From the NCBI GenBank assembly GCA_963776845.1, contig CAVZOJ010000007.1, forward strand, positions 203,919 to 267,918: a DNA stretch of 64,000 bases, written 5' to 3'. Within the stretch, counting starts at the first letter, position 1; each line of letters starts with the position of its first letter. The stretch comes from Roseitranquillus sp963776845. Lineage in GTDB: Bacteria > Pseudomonadota > Alphaproteobacteria > Rhodobacterales > Rhodobacteraceae. The translations under genes and the position numbers were made by a program. Below are positions 1 to 9,008 of this stretch, piece after piece. Under the pieces are notes generated by a model. The model was not told the origin of the DNA, ran no database searches, and worked only from the letters and a program-made list of their open reading frames with translations.

Positions 1-501
1 TACGAGTATTCGTTCACTCAGGTCACCGGCATCCTGCTGATCGACACCGCCATGCAGGGAGAGTGGGACGCGTTCCAGAACGTTCTGTCGCATCTGGCGC
101 TGCCGGCGATGTTGCTCGGCTACTTCTCGATGGCCTACATCAGCCGGATGACCCGGTCCTTCATGCTGAACGAGCTGGCGCAGGAATACATCACCACGGC
201 CCGCGTCAAGGGCGTGCCGGAGTGGCGGATCATCTGGGTGCACGCGCTGAGGAACGCCGCGGTGCCGCTGGTGACGGTGATCGCGCTCAGCTACGCTGGG
301 CTGCTCGAGGGTTCGGTCCTGACCGAGACTGTGTTTGCCTGGCCGGGCCTCGGCCAGTACCTGACGAACAGCCTGCAGAACGCCGACATGAACGCCGTCC
401 TCGGCGGCACGCTGGTGATCGGCGTGATCTTCGTCGCGCTGAACCTTCTCTCCGACCTGCTCTACGTGGTGCTCGACCCGCGCGTCAGGCGGCGCGGATG
501 A
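1..501 (+). CDS. ABC transporter permease, DppB/OppB type (5' partial)
   Basis: Inner-membrane permease of a peptide/nickel-type ABC importer. The frame is open from the first base of the window, so the N-terminus is missing; 166 residues remain. Visible are hydrophobic membrane spans and the cytoplasmic loop 'EYITTARVKGVPEWRI', which matches the EAA loop that contacts the ATPases in this family. The C-terminus 'LYVVLDPRVRRRG' is typical of DppB-like proteins. The next permease gene begins inside its stop codon (ATGA overlap), so this is the upstream gene of an operon with two ATPases and a dipeptidase. Substrate is inferred from neighbours only. Confidence 0.9.
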   Translation, partial: YEYSFTQVTGILLIDTAMQGEWDAFQNVLSHLALPAMLLGYFSMAYISRMTRSFMLNELAQEYITTARVKGVPEWRIIWVHALRNAAVPLVTVIALSYAGLLEGSVLTETVFAWPGLGQYLTNSLQNADMNAVLGGTLVIGVIFVALNLLSDLLYVVLDPRVRRRG

Positions 502-1404
502 GCGCGACCCGCGAATGGCTGCTGGACGAGGAGCCGACGTCGCGCCGCCAGTCGGCGCTCGGGCAGAGCTACCGCACCTGGCTGACGTTCCGCATCAAAC
601 CGGCTGGCGATGCTCGGCCTCGGCATCGTCGTGGCGCTGATCCTGATGGCGATCTTCGCCGACCTGATCGCGCCCTACGATCCGCTGCGCGGCGGCGACC
701 TCAGGACCGAGCGTCTGCTGCCGCCGTCGTGGGAGCATCTGCTCGGCACCGACGAGCAGGCGCGCGACATCTTCAGCCGCATCGTCTACGGCAGCCGCCT
801 GACGCTGCTGGTGGTCGCTCTCGTGGCCCTGATCGCGACGCCGATCGGCCTCGCCGTCGGCACCTGCGCCGGCTACTTCGGGGGCTGGGTCGATACCGTG
901 CTCATGCGGATCACCGACATCTTCCTGGCGTTCCCCCGGCTGATCCTGGCTCTGGCCTTCGTCGCCGCCCTCGGGCCGGGCATCGAGAACGCGATCATCG
1001 CCATCGCCATCACCTCGTGGCCGCCCTACGCGCGGCTGGCGCGGGCCGAGACGCTGACGATCCGTAACGCCGATTACATCGACGCGATCCGGCTGCAGGG
1101 CGCGCGCAGCCCGCGGATCATCTGGGGCCACGTCGTGCCGCTCTGCCTGTCGTCGGTGATCGTGCGTGTGACTCTCGACATGGCGGGGATCATCCTGACG
1201 GCCGCCGGCCTCGGCTTCCTCGGCCTCGGGGCGCAGCCGCCGCAGCCGGAATGGGGCGCGATGATCGCCAGCGGCCGGCGGTTCCTGATCGACTTCTGGT
1301 GGGTCGCCACCATGCCCGGCATCGCCATCTTCGTGGTCAGCCTCGGCTTCAACCTGCTGGGCGACGGCCTCCGCGACGTGCTCGACCCCAAGGCGGCGAA
1401 ATGA
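498..1404 (+). pseudogene. ABC transporter permease, DppC/OppC type, frame interrupted near base 600
   Basis: Second permease of the peptide-type importer. An ATG at 498 overlaps the previous stop and gives the N-terminus MSATREWLLDEEP up to 'TWLTFRIKP'. The rest (from 'LAMLGLGIVV', then 'LIAPYDP', the EAA loop 'YIDAIRLQGARSPRII' and the C-terminus 'DGLRDVLDPKAAK') lies in another frame. The change falls in 'cgcatcaaaccggctggcg' (about 592-606), where family members read R-N-P-L-A-M. Either a sequencing indel or a real frameshift; initiation at ATG 610 would lack the first cytoplasmic segment. Otherwise full length, and it overlaps the ATPase gene by ATGA. Confidence 0.85.
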
Positions 1405-2225
1405 ACGCGATGCTGCATGTCGAGGACCTGCGCGTCGCCTTCCCCTCGCGCCAAGGGCCGGTCGAGGTGGTGCGCGGCGTCAGCTTCACGCTGGGCCGCG
1501 AGCGCCTCGGCATCGTCGGCGAGAGCGGCTCGGGCAAGAGCCAGACCGGCCGCGCCATCCTCGGCCTGACGCCCGGCCGCGTCACGGCGAAGCGGCTGGA
1601 GTTCGAGGGGACGGACCTGCGCAACGCCTCCGCTGCGACCTGGCGCACGCTCCGCGGCCGGCGGATGAGCATGGTGATGCAGGACCCGAAGTTCTCGCTG
1701 AACCCGGTGATGACCATCGGCCGCCAGATCGTCGAGGCGGGCCGTCGCGGCGGCGTGTCGAAGGCCGAGGCGAAGGACCGGGCGATGGCGACGCTGGAGG
1801 CGGTGCAGATCCGCGACCCGGAGCGCGTGTTCAACGCCTATCCGCACGAACTCTCGGGCGGCATGGGGCAGCGCGCGATGATCGCGATGATGCTGGTGGG
1901 CGAGCCGGACCTGCTGATCGCCGACGAGCCGACCTCGGCGCTCGACGTCACGGTGCAGCTCGAGGTGCTGGGCATCCTCGACCGGCTGGTGGCGGACCGC
2001 GGCATGGGCCTGATCTTCATCAGCCACGACCTGCGCCTCGTCTCGTCCTTCTGCGACCGCGTGCTGGTGATGTACGCCGGCCGAATGGTCGAGGAGATCG
2101 CGGCGACCGACCTCGCCCATGCCGAGCATCCCTACACCCGTGGCCTCTTGAACTGCCTGCCGACGATCGAGAGCGAGCGCCATCCCCTGCCCGTTCTGTC
2201 GCGCGACGCGGCCTGGGGCGAATGA
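1401..2225 (+). CDS. Peptide ABC transporter ATP-binding protein, DppD/OppD type
   Basis: ATPase subunit, 274 aa. Walker A is GESGSGKS (near residue 40), the Q-loop 'VMQDPKFSLNP' is present, the signature reads LSGGMGQR and Walker B LLIADEPTSALD, followed by the H-loop 'FISHDL'. The C-terminal 'HPYTRGLLNCLPTIE' is the oligopeptide/dipeptide C-terminal extension that marks DppD/OppD paralogues. The ATG at 1401 overlaps the permease stop and is preferred over longer upstream frames. It overlaps the next ATPase gene by four bases, so the four transporter genes are translationally coupled. Confidence 0.93.
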   Translation: MNAMLHVEDLRVAFPSRQGPVEVVRGVSFTLGRERLGIVGESGSGKSQTGRAILGLTPGRVTAKRLEFEGTDLRNASAATWRTLRGRRMSMVMQDPKFSLNPVMTIGRQIVEAGRRGGVSKAEAKDRAMATLEAVQIRDPERVFNAYPHELSGGMGQRAMIAMMLVGEPDLLIADEPTSALDVTVQLEVLGILDRLVADRGMGLIFISHDLRLVSSFCDRVLVMYAGRMVEEIAATDLAHAEHPYTRGLLNCLPTIESERHPLPVLSRDAAWGE

Positions 2226-3001
2226 GCAGTCTCATCGCCGCCCGCGACCTGGAGGTCACGTTCAGCAGCGGACCCGATGCGGTTCACGCCGTGCGCGGCG
2301 TCGGCTTCGATGTCGCCGAAGGGGAGAGCTTCGGCATCGTTGGTGAAAGCGGGTCGGGCAAGTCCACCGTCCTGCGCGCGATCTGCGGGCTCGCGCCGAC
2401 GACCGGCGGCCAGATCACGCTCGACGGCGAGCCGATCCGCTCGCCGCGCTCGGCCGACTTCTACCGCCGCGTGCAGATGGTGTTCCAGGACCCCTACGCC
2501 TCGCTGCACCCCCGCCACACGGTCGACAAGGTGCTGTCCGAGCCTCTGGCGATCCACCGCTTCGACGACCGCGAGGCGCGGATTGTCCGCGCGCTGGAGG
2601 ATGTGGGGCTCGGCCGCGGCTTTCGCTTCCGCTATCCGCACCAGCTCTCCGGCGGCCAGCGGCAGCGCGTCGCCATCGCCCGCGCCCTGATCCTGGAGCC
2701 GCGGTGTCTGCTGCTCGACGAGCCGACCTCGGCGCTCGACGCCTCGATCCAGGCGGAGGTCCTGAACCTCCTCGAACGACTGAGGGATGAGCGTGGGCTG
2801 ACCTACATCTTGGTCAGCCACGACCTCGCCGTCGTTGCCCACATGTGCGAGCGCCTGATCGTCATGCAGCACGGCCAGACAGTCGAGGAGCTGAGCCGTG
2901 ATGCGCTGCGATCGCGTCGGGCACATCAGGAGTACACACGCAGTCTGTTGCGCGCGAGCGCGGGCTTCGATCGCGGCGGCGCTCGGAGGCAGGATGCCTG
3001 A
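2222..3001 (+). CDS. Peptide ABC transporter ATP-binding protein, DppF/OppF type
   Basis: Second ATPase subunit, 259 aa. Walker A GESGSGKS, Q-loop 'VFQDPYASLHPRHTV' (the PYASLxPR form is typical of DppF), signature LSGGQRQR, Walker B LLLDEPTSALD, H-loop 'LVSHDL'. The C-terminus 'HQEYTRSLLRAS' is shorter than in many DppF proteins. Starts in the ATGA overlap with the preceding gene and its last bases overlap the start of the dipeptidase gene. Together with the preceding genes it completes the membrane and ATPase parts of an importer whose binding protein must lie upstream of this window. Confidence 0.93.
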   Translation: MSSLIAARDLEVTFSSGPDAVHAVRGVGFDVAEGESFGIVGESGSGKSTVLRAICGLAPTTGGQITLDGEPIRSPRSADFYRRVQMVFQDPYASLHPRHTVDKVLSEPLAIHRFDDREARIVRALEDVGLGRGFRFRYPHQLSGGQRQRVAIARALILEPRCLLLDEPTSALDASIQAEVLNLLERLRDERGLTYILVSHDLAVVAHMCERLIVMQHGQTVEELSRDALRSRRAHQEYTRSLLRASAGFDRGGARRQDA

Positions 3002-4052
3002 GATTGTCCCGGTCTTCGACGGCCACAACGACTTCCTGCTGCGGCTCGACGAGGCAAAGGCGGACCGGTCGCGCCTCTGGCCCAAGGGCGACGGCTCCGG
3101 TCATCTCGACCTAGAGCGGATGAAAGCGGGCGGCTTCGGTGGCGGGCTGTTCGCAATCTACGTGCCCTCGCCTGCAGGGAGCGACTACGATTCCGCGATG
3201 GCGAATCCGCCCTACGCCGTGCCGTTGCCGCCGGGGATTGAAATGCGCGATGCGCAGGGCGTCGCGATGGCGGCGGCCGGGCATCTGCTGTGGATGGAAC
3301 GGACAGCAGAGGGCGCCTTCCGCGTCTGCCGCACCGCGGCCGAGGTTCGGGATTGTCTTCACAGCGGCATCGTCGCCGGCGTCATGCACATGGAAGGCGC
3401 CGAGGCGATCGGCGCCGACCTCGACCAGCTGCATATCTGGCACGAGATGGGCCTGCGTTCGCTCGGGCCAGTCTGGAGCCGTCCGACAATCTTCGGCCAC
3501 GGCGTGCCGTTCCGCTTCCCGTCCACGCCCGATACCGGCCCCGGTCTGACAGATGCTGGCCGGGAGCTTGTTCGCGCATGCAGCGAATTGCGCATCCTGG
3601 TCGACGTCTCGCACCTCAACGAGGCGGGCTTTGACGAAGTGGCGCGCCTGAGCGATGCGCCGCTGGTCGCCACACACTCCAACGCCCACGCCGTCACGCC
3701 ATCAAGCAGAAACCTGACAGACCGACAGCTCGACATGATCGCCGAGACCGGCGGCATGGTCGGACTGAACTTCGCCGCGGCCTTCCTGAGCCCGGATGGG
3801 CGCCGTGACCCAGAGATCGGCTGGGACCCGATGCTGCGCCACCTCGACCACCTGATCGAGCATCTCGGGGAAAATCATGTCGGCTTCGGCTCGGACTTCG
3901 ACGGCGCCACCGTTCCGGCAGTATTGCGGGATGCTGGCGGCTTGCCAGAGCTGCTGGGGACGTTGCGCCGGCATGGCTACGACGAGACGCTTATATTGAA
4001 GCTTGCCCACCGCAACTGGCTGATCCTCCTCGAGGAGATCTGGGGTCGGTAG
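2994..4052 (+). CDS. Membrane dipeptidase, peptidase family M19
   Basis: Zinc-dependent dipeptidase, 352 aa, which hydrolyses dipeptides and would release amino acids from imported peptides. The N-terminal 'FDGHNDFLLRL' carries the H-x-D zinc pair, 'MHMEGAEAIG' the bridging glutamate, and 'DVSHLNEAGF' and 'ATHSNAHAV' the later metal and substrate histidines. 'HVGFGSDFDGA' matches the family's C-terminal D site. The start at 2994 follows GGAGG-like 'cggaggcagg' and sits inside the previous gene's last codons, so the gene belongs to the transporter operon. No signal peptide is visible, so the bacterial enzyme is probably cytoplasmic despite the family name. Confidence 0.93.
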   Translation: MPEIVPVFDGHNDFLLRLDEAKADRSRLWPKGDGSGHLDLERMKAGGFGGGLFAIYVPSPAGSDYDSAMANPPYAVPLPPGIEMRDAQGVAMAAAGHLLWMERTAEGAFRVCRTAAEVRDCLHSGIVAGVMHMEGAEAIGADLDQLHIWHEMGLRSLGPVWSRPTIFGHGVPFRFPSTPDTGPGLTDAGRELVRACSELRILVDVSHLNEAGFDEVARLSDAPLVATHSNAHAVTPSSRNLTDRQLDMIAETGGMVGLNFAAAFLSPDGRRDPEIGWDPMLRHLDHLIEHLGENHVGFGSDFDGATVPAVLRDAGGLPELLGTLRRHGYDETLILKLAHRNWLILLEEIWGR

Positions 4053-4308
4053 CCCTGCGCCAAGGTCTTTTGTCAGACCGACCTCAGCCGCTCCAAACCG
4101 TCCCAAGGGAGGCTCCGTTAATCGAAACAGGGCCGCGACGCAGCACGGAACATCGGCCTTGGCGACCACGTTCGTCGGAATACCGAGGCGCAGGCGAGAG
4201 GTCCGGGAGTATCGTGTGGCGCTTCGTCAGCCGCCGCTCAGCCGGATGCTTCATTTCCCGGCGCGATGGCACGAAGATACTCCGTCCGACGGTGGCCGCT
4301 GGAGAGGA

Positions 4309-6531
4309 TCAAAGGTGCGCTTCGATCGCGACCTCGTCGACTGGCGGCGTGAAGTGGAAACCCTGCACGTCATCGCAGCCGATGTCCCACAGGCGCTGCA
4401 GCTGTATTCTGGTCTCGACACCCTCGGCCACGACACGCTTTCCGAGGCGGTGACCCACTTCCACCAGGGTCTCGATCAGTGCGTCGCCACCGTTTCTTCC
4501 GATCCCGTTGACGAAAGTACGATCGATCTTCACTTTCGAGATCGGTAGCCGCTTCAGGTATCCAAGCGAGCTGTATCCGGTGCCGAAATCATCAATGGCA
4601 AGCCCTATAGCGCGATCTCGGCAGACATCGAGGAACCGTCGCACGCCGAGACTGTCGTGCTCCATCAGCATTCCCTCCGTGATCTCGAGTTCGAGCGCGT
4701 CGCCGGCCAGCCCCGTTTCCTCGAGCACCTGGTCGAGTTGCGCAGGGAATTCCTCGGCAGTTGCCTGGACTGGAGACACATTGATGGCGATCTTCACGTC
4801 GAAACCGCGCTTCTGCCAGATGGCCTGTCGTCTGCAGCCCTCCAGCAGCGCCCATTGGCCAAGCGGCCGGATCAGGCCGCTGCTTTCGGCGATGGGGATG
4901 AACTCGGAGGGTGCGGCGAAACCGTCATTGGGCCGGGACCAGCGAAGCAGCGCTTCTACGGCCCGCGTCGCGCCGCTTATCAGTTCAATCTGAGGCTGAT
5001 AATATAGCAGCAGATCTTCCTGCGCGATCGCCTGGCGGAGCTCGGCTTCGATTTCTGCCCGGTGGCGGGCGGCTTCCGCCATCGCAGGTTCGAAAAAGCA
5101 GACCTGCTGTCGCCCGCGCTGCTTCGCCTCGAAAAGAGCAAGGTCGGCGTCGTGCATCAACGTCTCCGCATCCCGTGCGTCGTCCGGAGTCACGGCGACG
5201 CCCATGCTGACGGTGGTCCGCAACGCAAGTTTGTCCTCGGTCCGCGAGAGCGACTGGTGAAGCTCAGCGGCCAGGGCATCGACTTCGCGCCGGCTGCTCC
5301 TGTCCGGCGCGACGATCGCGAACTCGTCTCCTCCGATCCGCGCAGGTGTGTCGGAGGGCCTCACCACCGATCGCAATCGCTGCGCCACCTTGCGCAGGAG
5401 ATCGTCGCCGGCGAGGTGACCTTCAGCGTCGTTTACCGCCTTGAAGCGATCGAGGTCGATGAGGATCAGTCCGGCAATCGTACGGCTTTCCGCCGCCTTC
5501 TGGACCGCAGCATCCAGGCTCTGCAGGAAGCGCGCGCGATTGGGGATGCCCGTCAGCGTATCGTTGTATGCCAGAAACTCTCGCTCTTCAGCCAGCCGGG
5601 TAAGCTCCGCATTGGCGATCTCGAGCGTCTCGGTCCGTTCTGCCACGCGCTTCTCGAGGTCGCGGTTGACGCGGGATAGCCGGTCCATTGCGTTGGCGAG
5701 CGCAATGTAGAGGGATCCTGTCTCGCGCAGGAGCATGGCGAAGAGGAAGGACGCGGCGAGCAGACCGCTGACGCGTCCCGCATACCAGCCGAACGCGAAC
5801 CGCTGGAGCGCGAACATGTTGAGGACGATGTCGACGAGAAACGCGGCGAGTGCGACCGACAGCCAGAGATTGAGCGCGTCGCGCCGCTTCCTCAGCGACA
5901 ACGTCGCGCAAAGTGCGGCGACGGTGGCGATGCCCATCACCCAGCCGAGCTGGAAGGTGATGGGGTTCCACGTCCGGCCATTGTGCAACTCCGGCAGACG
6001 GCTTTCGAACGCCGTGACGAGAAGTACCACGAGGACGGCGGCGGATAGGACAGATCCGACGGCCAGCCAGATGCTTCTTGTCCGGTGGCGGAGCGGCCGC
6101 GGTCCCTCGATGCGAACCATCGCGGCATAGGCCAGCGCCGCGAAAGGAAACGCGAGGTGCCAGGCGTGCCACAAGTATGCGGCCGTTTGTGGCGCCTCTG
6201 CGAACCAGCCGGTCTGCGGAGACAGCTCGGAGAAGTACAGCAGATGCGGAATGACGAGCGTCGCCGTGAAGAGGTAGGCCGAGCCGAGGACGAGGAGCGG
6301 CGAACGCCCGCTCGCGCCGAACTGGGCATAGAGCAGCGTGGCCGTGGCCACGTCGCCGAAGATCACACCGGCTACGTAGAAGACGTTGAACTCGGGGAGG
6401 GCTGGCAATGGAACCTTGGCGAAGGGCAGGCAAATGACGCCGACGAGCAGGATCCCCAGCATGGCCGACAGATACGCCATCTTCCGCCGAGGACTTGTCT
6501 GCCTCGCAGCTGTCAGTCGCGCCGTTGTCAT
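4309..6531 (-). CDS. Membrane GGDEF-EAL protein with MASE4-like sensor
   Basis: Bifunctional cyclic-di-GMP enzyme, 740 aa. Residues about 18-280 form seven or eight hydrophobic spans resembling a MASE4 integral-membrane sensor. A coiled linker ('NRDLEKRVAERTETLEIANAELTRL') leads to a GGDEF domain (about 320-480) with an intact GGDEF active site ('ARIGGDEFAIV'), so diguanylate cyclase activity is plausible. The EAL domain (about 490-740) keeps EALLRW, 'ELEITEG', 'IDDFGTGYSSL', 'KIDRTFV' and 'VVAEGVET', so phosphodiesterase residues are also present. Net activity cannot be read from sequence. Monocistronic, convergent with the dipeptidase operon across about 255 bases in which nothing was recognised. 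Confidence 0.93.
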   Translation of the reverse strand: MTTARLTAARQTSPRRKMAYLSAMLGILLVGVICLPFAKVPLPALPEFNVFYVAGVIFGDVATATLLYAQFGASGRSPLLVLGSAYLFTATLVIPHLLYFSELSPQTGWFAEAPQTAAYLWHAWHLAFPFAALAYAAMVRIEGPRPLRHRTRSIWLAVGSVLSAAVLVVLLVTAFESRLPELHNGRTWNPITFQLGWVMGIATVAALCATLSLRKRRDALNLWLSVALAAFLVDIVLNMFALQRFAFGWYAGRVSGLLAASFLFAMLLRETGSLYIALANAMDRLSRVNRDLEKRVAERTETLEIANAELTRLAEEREFLAYNDTLTGIPNRARFLQSLDAAVQKAAESRTIAGLILIDLDRFKAVNDAEGHLAGDDLLRKVAQRLRSVVRPSDTPARIGGDEFAIVAPDRSSRREVDALAAELHQSLSRTEDKLALRTTVSMGVAVTPDDARDAETLMHDADLALFEAKQRGRQQVCFFEPAMAEAARHRAEIEAELRQAIAQEDLLLYYQPQIELISGATRAVEALLRWSRPNDGFAAPSEFIPIAESSGLIRPLGQWALLEGCRRQAIWQKRGFDVKIAINVSPVQATAEEFPAQLDQVLEETGLAGDALELEITEGMLMEHDSLGVRRFLDVCRDRAIGLAIDDFGTGYSSLGYLKRLPISKVKIDRTFVNGIGRNGGDALIETLVEVGHRLGKRVVAEGVETRIQLQRLWDIGCDDVQGFHFTPPVDEVAIEAHL

Positions 6532-6786
6532 ACAACTCCCAAGATATTCTCGCCCTCCTAGCTCAACCTATTTGCTCTCACCTGTCCTGCAACTAACAAG
6601 TTTCAAGGAACGGCCGATCACCGACCATAGCGCCGAAGAGCGAGGCCGTGGATGGTGGTGAAGGCGTGCGAGGCGACGAGGTCAAAGACGCCGATGCTGA
6701 GCGCGATCACGCCCGATACCCGGGCGTGATCTCCTGCAGGTCTGCAAGCCACACGCGATGCACTTTCGCGCCGAGGTTGAACGGCC

Positions 6787-7614
6787 TCAGGCTGCGGAGA
6801 CCCAGGCGCCAGAACAGGAGGCGGTCCCCGCAAATTCCGCGAAGTTCCGCGGAGGCCGACCCAAGGCGCGCTGCACGCCATCGGTGACGTGGGCGTTGCG
6901 CCCGTCCAGCGTCTCGCGCGCGATGGCGGTGAAGACGTCGGCGACGAACTCCCCGCCCGCCTGAGCGACGTTGGCGTGGAAGTCCTCGAACGAGATCGGG
7001 ATGTGCCGGATCGGCCGCCCGGTCGCCAGGGACAGCTCCGCCGCCATCTCGGCGAACGTCAGCAGCCGCGGCCCCGTGACCTCGTAGAGCTCGCCCTTGT
7101 GACCCTCTTCGGTCAGCGCCGCCACGGCGACGTCCGCGATGTCGTCGACGTCGATGATCGGCTCCGCGATGTCGCCGCCGGGCATCGGCAGCACGCCCGC
7201 GAGGATCGGGTCGCGCAGGTAGCCTTCGCTGAAGTTCTGCGCAAACCAGGCCGAACGCACGAGGGTGAACTCGACGCCGGAGTTGCGGACAACCTCCTCG
7301 CCCTGCCGGGCGTGGTGTTCGCCGCGGCCCGAAAGCAGGACGAGGTGGTCGACGCCTGCGGCCTTCGCCGTCTCGCCAAGCGAGTCCAGCTTCTCGACGG
7401 CGCCGGGAAAGGCGAGGTCTGGGAAGTAGGTGACGTAGGCCGCGCGCACGCCATCCAGGGCGGCGGCCCAGGTCTCGGGCGCCTCCCAGTCGAACGGCGT
7501 CGCGGACGTGCGCGACCCGCGGCGGAGAGCCACGCCCTTGGCTTCCAGCTTGGCGGCGACGCGGCTGCCGGTCTTGCCGGTGGCGCCGATGACGAGGATC
7601 GGTTGCGATTGCAT
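6787..7614 (-). CDS. NmrA-like NAD(P)-binding protein
   Basis: Atypical short-chain dehydrogenase of the NmrA/HSCARG type, 275 aa. The N-terminal 'ILVIGATGKTGSRVA' is the GxxGxxG dinucleotide-binding loop. 'HLVLLSGRGEH' and 'LVRSAWFAQNFSEGYL' match NmrA-type oxidoreductases that lack the classic YxxxK pair. The start at 7614 has GGAGG six bases upstream and removes a 33-residue extension of unlikely composition. The C-terminus diverges after 'NFAEFAG', perhaps a small change at the end. It lies 107 bases downstream of the AraC regulator on the same strand, an arrangement often seen for regulator and target. The substrate is unknown. Confidence 0.85.
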   Translation of the reverse strand: MQSQPILVIGATGKTGSRVAAKLEAKGVALRRGSRTSATPFDWEAPETWAAALDGVRAAYVTYFPDLAFPGAVEKLDSLGETAKAAGVDHLVLLSGRGEHHARQGEEVVRNSGVEFTLVRSAWFAQNFSEGYLRDPILAGVLPMPGGDIAEPIIDVDDIADVAVAALTEEGHKGELYEVTGPRLLTFAEMAAELSLATGRPIRHIPISFEDFHANVAQAGGEFVADVFTAIARETLDGRNAHVTDGVQRALGRPPRNFAEFAGTASCSGAWVSAA

Positions 7615-7721
7615 GGGACTGCCTCCTTGGCTCGTGTTGACAGCCAAGGCATAGCCGCCGTGCGCCGGCACGGTCTTGACCGGCCTCGCCACGGTTTTGA
7701 CCGGCATCGCCAAGGTGGTGG

Positions 7722-8762
7722 TCAGCGGCCGACGTGGTCTCTCCGGTAGCTGGCTGGCGTTCGACCGACCCAGCGCTTGAAGGCGCGGGTGAAAGAGCTC
7801 TGTTCCGAGAACCCGGTCAGGAACGCGATCTCGGCGAGCGAATGCCGCGCGTCGCGCAGCAGCCCCTCGGCCAGCTCGCGCCGGGTCTCTTCGGTCAGGG
7901 CCTGGAAACTCATCCCGTGCTTCGACAGGCGCCGGTGGAAGGATCGCGCACTGAGGCCCAGGCCCCGGGCGATGTCCGCCATCCTGGGCGTGCCTTCGTT
8001 CAGCGCCTGCGCAATCGCGACCTTGGCCTGCACCACGAGGGAAGGCTCGTCATCAATGCCCGACAGCTCCGCGTCGAGGTGCGAGATGAGGTATCTGGAG
8101 ATACCCTCGTCTCCGAGGATGTTCGGCTGCTCCAGCGCCTCTTGCGACAGCAGGAGCGCGTCGAGTTCGGCATCGAACCGGACGGGACAGCCGAACCACT
8201 CCTCGTGGAACGCCACCGACTTCGGGGCATGATGGCGGACCAGGACTTCCAGCGGTGCGAAAGGGACCGGACAGACCTGCCGCGCGAGCGACACGCCGCT
8301 GGCCAGCGTCGCCTCGTTCGACAGGCGCATCCCCAGCCGACGTTCTCCTGCTCGATGCAGGATGAAGAGCGTGCCGCGCGGATCGGGGCGCAGTTCGTAG
8401 CTGACGACGCTGGTCCAGAGGCGGGCATAGCGCTCGACCCTTGAGAACGATCCGCGCAGCGTGATCGCCGCCTTCCACGCCAGCCCGAGCGCGCCGTAAT
8501 CGTCGCAGCGCATCGAGGCGCCGCCGTGAACCGGCAGGTGGGTCACGTCGGTCCGCTCGGCAATGCGTTCCAGCAGATCGTAGTAGGTGGCGGCAGGGAT
8601 CATCACCTTCGGGTCCCACGTGCCATCCGGATCGAGCCCGGCGCCTGCCAGGAACTCGGCCCCGTCGACCCCATCCCCCGCGGCGGCAACCATCTTGCGC
8701 GCGAACAGAGACGTGACGAACCCCATGCCCGGCAGCTTAGGCGCGGCGCTTCGGTCGGCCAA
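7722..8762 (-). CDS. AraC-family transcriptional regulator
   Basis: Transcription factor of 346 aa (334 if translation starts at the ATG at 8726, 'MGFVTSLFAR'). The first two thirds match the 'arabinose-binding domain of AraC' type found in OruR- and ArgR-like regulators. The C-terminal 100 residues are a double helix-turn-helix: 'MADIARGLGLSARSFHRRLSKHGMSF' and 'SLAEIAFLTGFSEQSSFTRAFKRWVGRTPASYRR', with the family's FSEQSSFTRAFKRW signature. It is upstream of, and in the same direction as, the NmrA-like gene, which is its most likely target or operon partner. Ligand unknown. Confidence 0.92.
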   Translation of the reverse strand: MADRSAAPKLPGMGFVTSLFARKMVAAAGDGVDGAEFLAGAGLDPDGTWDPKVMIPAATYYDLLERIAERTDVTHLPVHGGASMRCDDYGALGLAWKAAITLRGSFSRVERYARLWTSVVSYELRPDPRGTLFILHRAGERRLGMRLSNEATLASGVSLARQVCPVPFAPLEVLVRHHAPKSVAFHEEWFGCPVRFDAELDALLLSQEALEQPNILGDEGISRYLISHLDAELSGIDDEPSLVVQAKVAIAQALNEGTPRMADIARGLGLSARSFHRRLSKHGMSFQALTEETRRELAEGLLRDARHSLAEIAFLTGFSEQSSFTRAFKRWVGRTPASYRRDHVGR

Positions 8763-9008
8763 GTGCAGGAGAAGGTGTCTGTGGGAGTGATAGTCGCCGC
8801 TCGTCCCGTAGAAACGATCGCGCGAGCGATGTCCGCGCTGCAGGAGTTCCTTTGCCGACCTCGCTGCGTTGGTCGCGCTTGGCCAAGTCTTGCGGGCGCC
8901 GCGGCAGCAGCGTCACGTGGCGACCGTCAAGAAACGACAGGTAACGACCGGCGAGTGCAACGCGCCTCCGAACGCTTCGCACGGAGCTTCGCTGCGTGCT
9001 GGAGTGTC